Shown here piece after piece: positions 30,732 to 34,571 of a stretch of 34,571 bases of DNA. The stretch lies in NCBI GenBank assembly GCA_947629525.1, contig CANREB010000027.1:1-34571 (forward strand), in the 5' to 3' direction. The notes beneath the pieces were generated by a model that was not told where the DNA came from, did not search any database, and saw only the letters and a program-made list of their open reading frames with translations. Position numbers and translations under genes: made by a program. Source of the stretch: an uncultured Lachnospiraceae bacterium (GTDB lineage Bacteria > Bacillota > Clostridia > Lachnospirales > Lachnospiraceae). Numbering within the stretch: position 1 is the first letter of the stretch; the number at the start of each line of letters is the position of its first letter.

Positions 30732-32033
30732 ATGGTAAATACTGTTTGTTATTTTTTTGTTTTTTTAATCGAGGCAGTGATATTGTGGCAGTATTCCTCT
30801 AATCTCTTTACGGCAAAGCGCAGACCATGGATGCAGTTTACACTGCTTTTCATTTTTTATTTTACGATGTTTGCCGTATCTTTGTCGGAACACAGGTGGC
30901 TTAATATGGCATTATATCTTGTCCTGAATTTTATTTTCCTGCTTGCCATATATGACCTCAAATGGTATGCCGCGCTGTTCCATTCCGCTTTTATTGCCGC
31001 TATTATGGGCATGTGCGAATTGACCGTGTACAGCGCGATAGAACATTTCTCGCCTCATTTTCTCGCAAAGTCCGAACAGCCTCAGAATGTGGTAATTTTT
31101 ATTATTTTCAGCAAAATGATATTCTTTACTATCATATATATCCTGATACATTTATTGAAAGGACAGCAGGCGCAAAACCAACAGCATGACAAATCTGTCC
31201 TGTTTTTGATTTTCATTCCCATAACATCTGTCTTTATCATGCTTATGTTGGTAAATATCAGCGACTCATTCCTGCTTTCTCCCCTTTTAGAAGGAATGAT
31301 CACGCTAAGCGCTTTTTTCTTATTGATAAACAATCTGCTTGTATTCGGCATCAATCAGTACAACCTGAAAAAAAGCATGGAATTTACACAGATGCAGTTA
31401 ATGTTTCAAAAAGAGTCCGGCTCTGTTGAATATTATGAAATGCTTCGTCAGCAGAACGAAAATCAGCGCATTTTGATCCATGACATTAAGAAACATCTGC
31501 AATCCGTTGCCATGCTGAATGAACAGAGAGAACATGATAAAATAGACGCCTATATCCGTCAGTTGGTACTTTCTTCCGATTTAAGAGAGGTTTCCAAATT
31601 ATGCGACCATGAATTGCTCAATTCCATTTTATGCCGCTATATGCAGCAATGCGTCAAAAATCACATAACTTTTCATGCCGACATACGAAGCGGAACAACG
31701 GATTTCATTGCAGACAACGATCTTACTTCACTGTTCTGCAATTTACTTGATAACGCAATGGAAGCGGCGGGGCTTGTTCCTGATTCGTTTATTGAAGTCA
31801 ATACAAGTAAGCGTGAAAAGACTCCGTTTGTTGTAATAACTGTTATCAACTCATGCAGAACAAATCCTTTTTCCGATAAGGCAGGGCAGCTTCGCACCCG
31901 AAAGTCCGACACAAACAGGCATGGCTTTGGCTTGAAAAGCATATACAGAACGGTCAAAAAATATCATGGCGATATGCAGATGTATTATAATGATGATACG
32001 TTTACTTTTCATACGATCATTACTATCAGGTGA
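30732..32033 (+). CDS. GHKL sensor histidine kinase (AgrC-like)
   Basis: 433 aa. Six or seven hydrophobic segments fill residues 1-208, with almost no extracytoplasmic loop. A helical segment then carries the phosphoaccepting H250 in LIHDIKKHLQSV. The ATPase domain (about 325-433) shows the N box CNLLDNAMEAA (N337, N341) and the G box HGFGLKSIYRTVKKYHGD. This is the AgrC/ComD class that usually senses peptides. GAGGT lies eight bases before the ATG, within the end of the regulator gene. It should phosphorylate the LytTR regulator encoded just upstream. Confidence 0.88.
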   Translation: MVNTVCYFFVFLIEAVILWQYSSNLFTAKRRPWMQFTLLFIFYFTMFAVSLSEHRWLNMALYLVLNFIFLLAIYDLKWYAALFHSAFIAAIMGMCELTVYSAIEHFSPHFLAKSEQPQNVVIFIIFSKMIFFTIIYILIHLLKGQQAQNQQHDKSVLFLIFIPITSVFIMLMLVNISDSFLLSPLLEGMITLSAFFLLINNLLVFGINQYNLKKSMEFTQMQLMFQKESGSVEYYEMLRQQNENQRILIHDIKKHLQSVAMLNEQREHDKIDAYIRQLVLSSDLREVSKLCDHELLNSILCRYMQQCVKNHITFHADIRSGTTDFIADNDLTSLFCNLLDNAMEAAGLVPDSFIEVNTSKREKTPFVVITVINSCRTNPFSDKAGQLRTRKSDTNRHGFGLKSIYRTVKKYHGDMQMYYNDDTFTFHTIITIR

Positions 32034-32072
32034 GGCAATGCAACTCCGCATGCCAATAGCAAATATCAAATC

Positions 32073-33770
32073 TCATCCGGAAATTACTTTACAACGTCTT
32101 TTGTAGCATGCAATCCCGTATTTGCGAATTGTCGTCATTCCATCATCGACAAGTCTCTCTTCATAGTTGCGGTCATTGATCTGCTTTAATGCTTCTTGAC
32201 ATGCCGTGTCAAATGCCGCTTTCTCCGCATATTTTAACTCTATGATAATGCCTGTTTCCTGCTCTTCGATTTCTATGCTTATGTCGCTGTAGCCGTCACC
32301 TGTTTCAGCATTTGACCGGATTTCCCATCCGTCCATGCTTCCAAAAAGACCGAGCAGAATGCCATGGTAAAAATTTTCTTTCATTTCCTTTCTGACACTT
32401 GTGTCACGTATGCTGATCGTCTTTTTCAGATATGCGTTAAATCCTTCTTCAATGGCATCTGTGTCATTTTCTTGAAATGCCCTGCAAAAGCTCTCCAACT
32501 TTTCCATATTTTTCCGAGTTTCCCATTTGAACCACTCGCGGATTTGACGGACAAAAATCCACTGTATCTCCTTGTTTGGGATTACAAGCTCCGTCAGCTC
32601 CCCTGACTGTGCGCCGCGCTGCGTCAGATATCCGGTCGTAAAGAGAATACTCCACAAATTGTCAGGGTCAGAATCAAGATCTCTATAAGTCAGCTCCTGA
32701 CGGATCAACTTTTTAATACTGCCTCCGTTAATAAGCTGTTCTATATCGTTTCTGTCTGATGTTTTTGCCTTGCTTAGAAATTTTCTTATAATATCGTTGC
32801 TGCTCGTGTTTACCCAATAATTCTGCGGCTCGACAGACGGTTCCATCCTAAGGGCGTGGCAATAACTCACCACGTCCCACGGGCAGTAAACTTCCAACTC
32901 CCCAAACCGATATCCGTCATACCATTCTTTTATGGCATCATATTTTTCCATAAATCCATAATATTCCAACATTTTCCGGACTTCTGTATCTAAAAATCCA
33001 AACGCCTCATTATACTGTACGTCTTTTATTGTATATACATTAAAATTATTCAGCCCTGTAAAAATGCTTTCTTTCGATATTCTAAGGCATCCTGTCAACA
33101 CTGCAAACTGAAGGCTGTCGTTTGTTTTAAGAACTCTCCCGAACAAAGTTCTGATCAGGCTTACCATACCATCATAATAGTCCGACTGATACGCCTTATC
33201 AAGCGGCACATCATATTCATCAATCAATACGATCGTATTCCTGCCGAAATGTTTCTGCAGAAAACGTGACAGTGTCAGAAGACTCTTTGACAAAACTTCA
33301 TCTGACATTGCATATTCGCCTTGGTTATCAAGCTCAATGAGTTTTTTGTACTGTTGGCGTTCTGTTTTTGTGAGCTTGTCGCTCTCCTCCAAAAATGAAA
33401 ACCTGACCGCCTCATCCCCAATGACAGAACGCAGTATTCTTTTTGCCGCATCAAGATTTTCTCCCGCCACTTCCTTCAGGCTGATTGAAATTACCGGAAA
33501 TTTTCCCATGTATTCTTCACACAGTTCCTTTTCCTTTGAGATATCAAGTCCGTCAAAAAGCGTGCTGTCGCTGTCTTTTTCAAAGAAATACTTAAGCATG
33601 CTCATAGTCAGGGTCTTACCAAAGCGTCTCGGGCGCGTAAACAGGTTTACCTTTCCCTGATTTTCCAACAGCGACTTGATAAGTCCTGTTTTATCTATAT
33701 AATAAAATCCTCCTGTTCGCATTTCCCTGAAATTCTCAATTCCCATAGGAAGCTTTACTTTTCCTGCCAT
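32073..33770 (-). CDS. AAA-ATPase-like protein with C-terminal PD-(D/E)XK nuclease domain
   Basis: 565 aa from the ATG at 33770 (GAGG six bases upstream); an ATG at 33782 is less well placed. The N-terminal domain (PF09820-type 'AAA-ATPase-like') starts LPMGIENFREMRTGGFYYIDKT; the degenerate P-loop RPRRFGKT is at 46-53 and the Walker B-like segment is TIVLIDEYDVPLD. The C-terminal domain shows a nuclease core with D496, E511 and K513 (SDISIEI ... IIIELKYAEK; PDDEXK_9-type). Such proteins are frequent and multicopy in Bacteroidetes and Clostridia; their function is unsettled and a defence or mobile-element role is possible. It stands alone between a convergent kinase gene and a truncated gene. 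Confidence 0.85.
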   Translation of the reverse strand: MAGKVKLPMGIENFREMRTGGFYYIDKTGLIKSLLENQGKVNLFTRPRRFGKTLTMSMLKYFFEKDSDSTLFDGLDISKEKELCEEYMGKFPVISISLKEVAGENLDAAKRILRSVIGDEAVRFSFLEESDKLTKTERQQYKKLIELDNQGEYAMSDEVLSKSLLTLSRFLQKHFGRNTIVLIDEYDVPLDKAYQSDYYDGMVSLIRTLFGRVLKTNDSLQFAVLTGCLRISKESIFTGLNNFNVYTIKDVQYNEAFGFLDTEVRKMLEYYGFMEKYDAIKEWYDGYRFGELEVYCPWDVVSYCHALRMEPSVEPQNYWVNTSSNDIIRKFLSKAKTSDRNDIEQLINGGSIKKLIRQELTYRDLDSDPDNLWSILFTTGYLTQRGAQSGELTELVIPNKEIQWIFVRQIREWFKWETRKNMEKLESFCRAFQENDTDAIEEGFNAYLKKTISIRDTSVRKEMKENFYHGILLGLFGSMDGWEIRSNAETGDGYSDISIEIEEQETGIIIELKYAEKAAFDTACQEALKQINDRNYEERLVDDGMTTIRKYGIACYKRRCKVISG

Positions 33771-33999
33771 AACATACCTCATTTCCTAAAGATATTTCCC
33801 ATCTGTTTTTACTGTCCGCTTTTAGTTATACTCTCTGAAATCAAATTATAGCACATTATGAGCAGAGTCGAAAGTACATTTATCTGCATTTTTCCTTTTT
33901 CATATCATAACCGCATATTGAGACCGCCATAAGGATATGGCATCCGGCTGAAAGACATAAATTTTGTTTTTGCTGCTGCCTCCGCTGTCTCAAAATTTC

Positions 34000-34515
34000 T
34001 CAGTACCAATCATGTTTTTCTCCCCTGTCAAGGGCATTGATACGTCCCATTTCCTCCTCCGTCAGTTCAAAACCAAACAATTCTAAGTTTTCCTTAATAT
34101 GATCGGGGTTACCGGAGCCCGGGATGACTACAACACCCTTTTGCAAATTCCATCGCAAAATCACCTGTGCCGAAGTTACTCCATGAGTTTTGGCAATCTC
34201 TGAAATCACATTGTCGCCAAGCAGCTCCGAAGTGTGTCCTCTGCCGCCGAACGGATACCACCCCTGAACGACAATTCCGAGATTTTGAATATATGGGATC
34301 ACATCGTTTTCCTGATAGTACGGATGAATTTCATTCTGCACGAGTGCCGGGGTGATGTTCACCTGAGGCAGAAATTCTTTCAATTCCTCTACATACCAGT
34401 TTGACAGACCGAGTGAATGGATTTTTCCGTCTTCAACATATTTTTCCATTGCAAGATAAGCTTTAACGTCATTTTCTCCGGGGTGATGAAGCAACATCAT
34501 GTCTGCTTGTGTCAA
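34000..34515 (-). CDS. Aldo/keto reductase, 5'-truncated (probable pseudogene)
   Basis: About 171 residues match the C-terminal 60% of an aldo/keto reductase: ADMMLLHHPG, GKIHSLGLSNWYVEEL, TPALVQNEIHPYYQ, GVVVQ-type strand then GWYPFGGRG, VILRWNLQKGVVVIPGSGNPDHIKENL, ending EEEMGRINALDRGEKHDWY. The N-terminal region with the catalytic Asp, Tyr and Lys is missing. The frame stays open to the window edge, but the residues upstream of YLTQ do not look like this family and the DNA there is A/T-rich and ends in a hairpin. No ribosome binding site precedes the TTG at 34515. I read it as a gene cut by an insertion or rearrangement; an intact gene continuing past the edge is less likely. Confidence 0.6.
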   Translation of the reverse strand: MTQADMMLLHHPGENDVKAYLAMEKYVEDGKIHSLGLSNWYVEELKEFLPQVNITPALVQNEIHPYYQENDVIPYIQNLGIVVQGWYPFGGRGHTSELLGDNVISEIAKTHGVTSAQVILRWNLQKGVVVIPGSGNPDHIKENLELFGFELTEEEMGRINALDRGEKHDWY

Positions 34516-34549
34516 GTAAGGAATAAAAAAAATTTCATTTTTTAGCGAG

Positions 34550-34571
34550 CCACAGGCAAACTTGCCTATGG
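34550..34571. repeat. Hairpin at the right edge of the window
   Basis: CCACAGGCAA (34550-34559) and TTGCCTATGG (34562-34571) form 10-bp arms with one G-U pair over two bases. The stem may extend beyond the window, since TTTTTTAGCGAG precedes it. It could be the end of a mobile or REP-like element that truncates the neighbouring gene. Confidence 0.4.

Overview
The window looks like the chromosome of a low-to-moderate GC Firmicute, most likely a gut or rumen Lachnospiraceae (Clostridia). The grounds are FabK used as enoyl reductase, a FabT-type MarR regulator, a fused AccDA carboxyltransferase, strong AGGAGG ribosome binding sites, sigma-A promoters with 17-base spacers, LytTR/GHKL signalling, and GH9/GH10/GH5 plant-polysaccharide enzymes beside an AraC regulator. 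The family is inferred from gene content, not from a database match. I found no rRNA, tRNA, CRISPR array or intact transposase gene.

Region 1 (1-7123, minus strand): a probable six-gene operon with its promoter at about 7094-7123. In transcription order it holds an M13 metallopeptidase lipoprotein, a secreted SH3b-like protein, an HD-domain (SpoT-like) hydrolase with a cysteine-rich N-terminus, two rRNA methyltransferases (RlmI-like and RlmD-like), and a gene cut by the left edge. That last gene begins with a sigma-70 region 2-like segment and continues into a winged-helix and possible WYL module. Region 2 (7145-12541): short units, namely a membrane-anchored alpha/beta hydrolase, a PAP2 phosphatase, a PHP phosphoesterase, cheD with a 55-aa partner, and a divergent membrane GGDEF protein.

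Region 3 (12538-21709): a type II fatty-acid synthesis operon of ten genes on the minus strand, acpP-fabK-fabD-fabG-fabF-fabZ-accDA-(fabK-like)-fabH-fabT. It has one strong promoter at 21619-21647. Three matching palindromes (TTTGA-N2-3-TCAAA type) sit around that promoter and are the best candidates for FabT operators; the last gene of the operon would then repress the first promoter. accB and accC are absent. A small divergent gene (21725-22009) shares the control region.

Region 4 (22028-29480): a glycan-degradation cluster with an apparently cytosolic GH9 enzyme, a GH10 xylanase lipoprotein, an AraC regulator divergent from it, and a membrane-anchored GH5 cellulase-type enzyme. The GH5 gene follows two paralogous U32-family proteins with a four-cysteine pattern. 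Region 5 (29617-32033): a hidden 47-aa lipoprotein ORF and a LytTR regulator/GHKL kinase pair, separated by a spaced 18-bp inverted repeat. Region 6 (32073-34571): an AAA-ATPase-like/PD-(D/E)XK protein and a 5'-truncated aldo/keto reductase, ending in a hairpin at the right edge.

The most noteworthy signals are the sigma-like fusion at the left edge, the triple FabT-box control region, the rearranged FAS operon lacking accBC, the U32 pair coupled to a GH5 gene, and the small lipoprotein with the long inverted repeat at the two-component locus.
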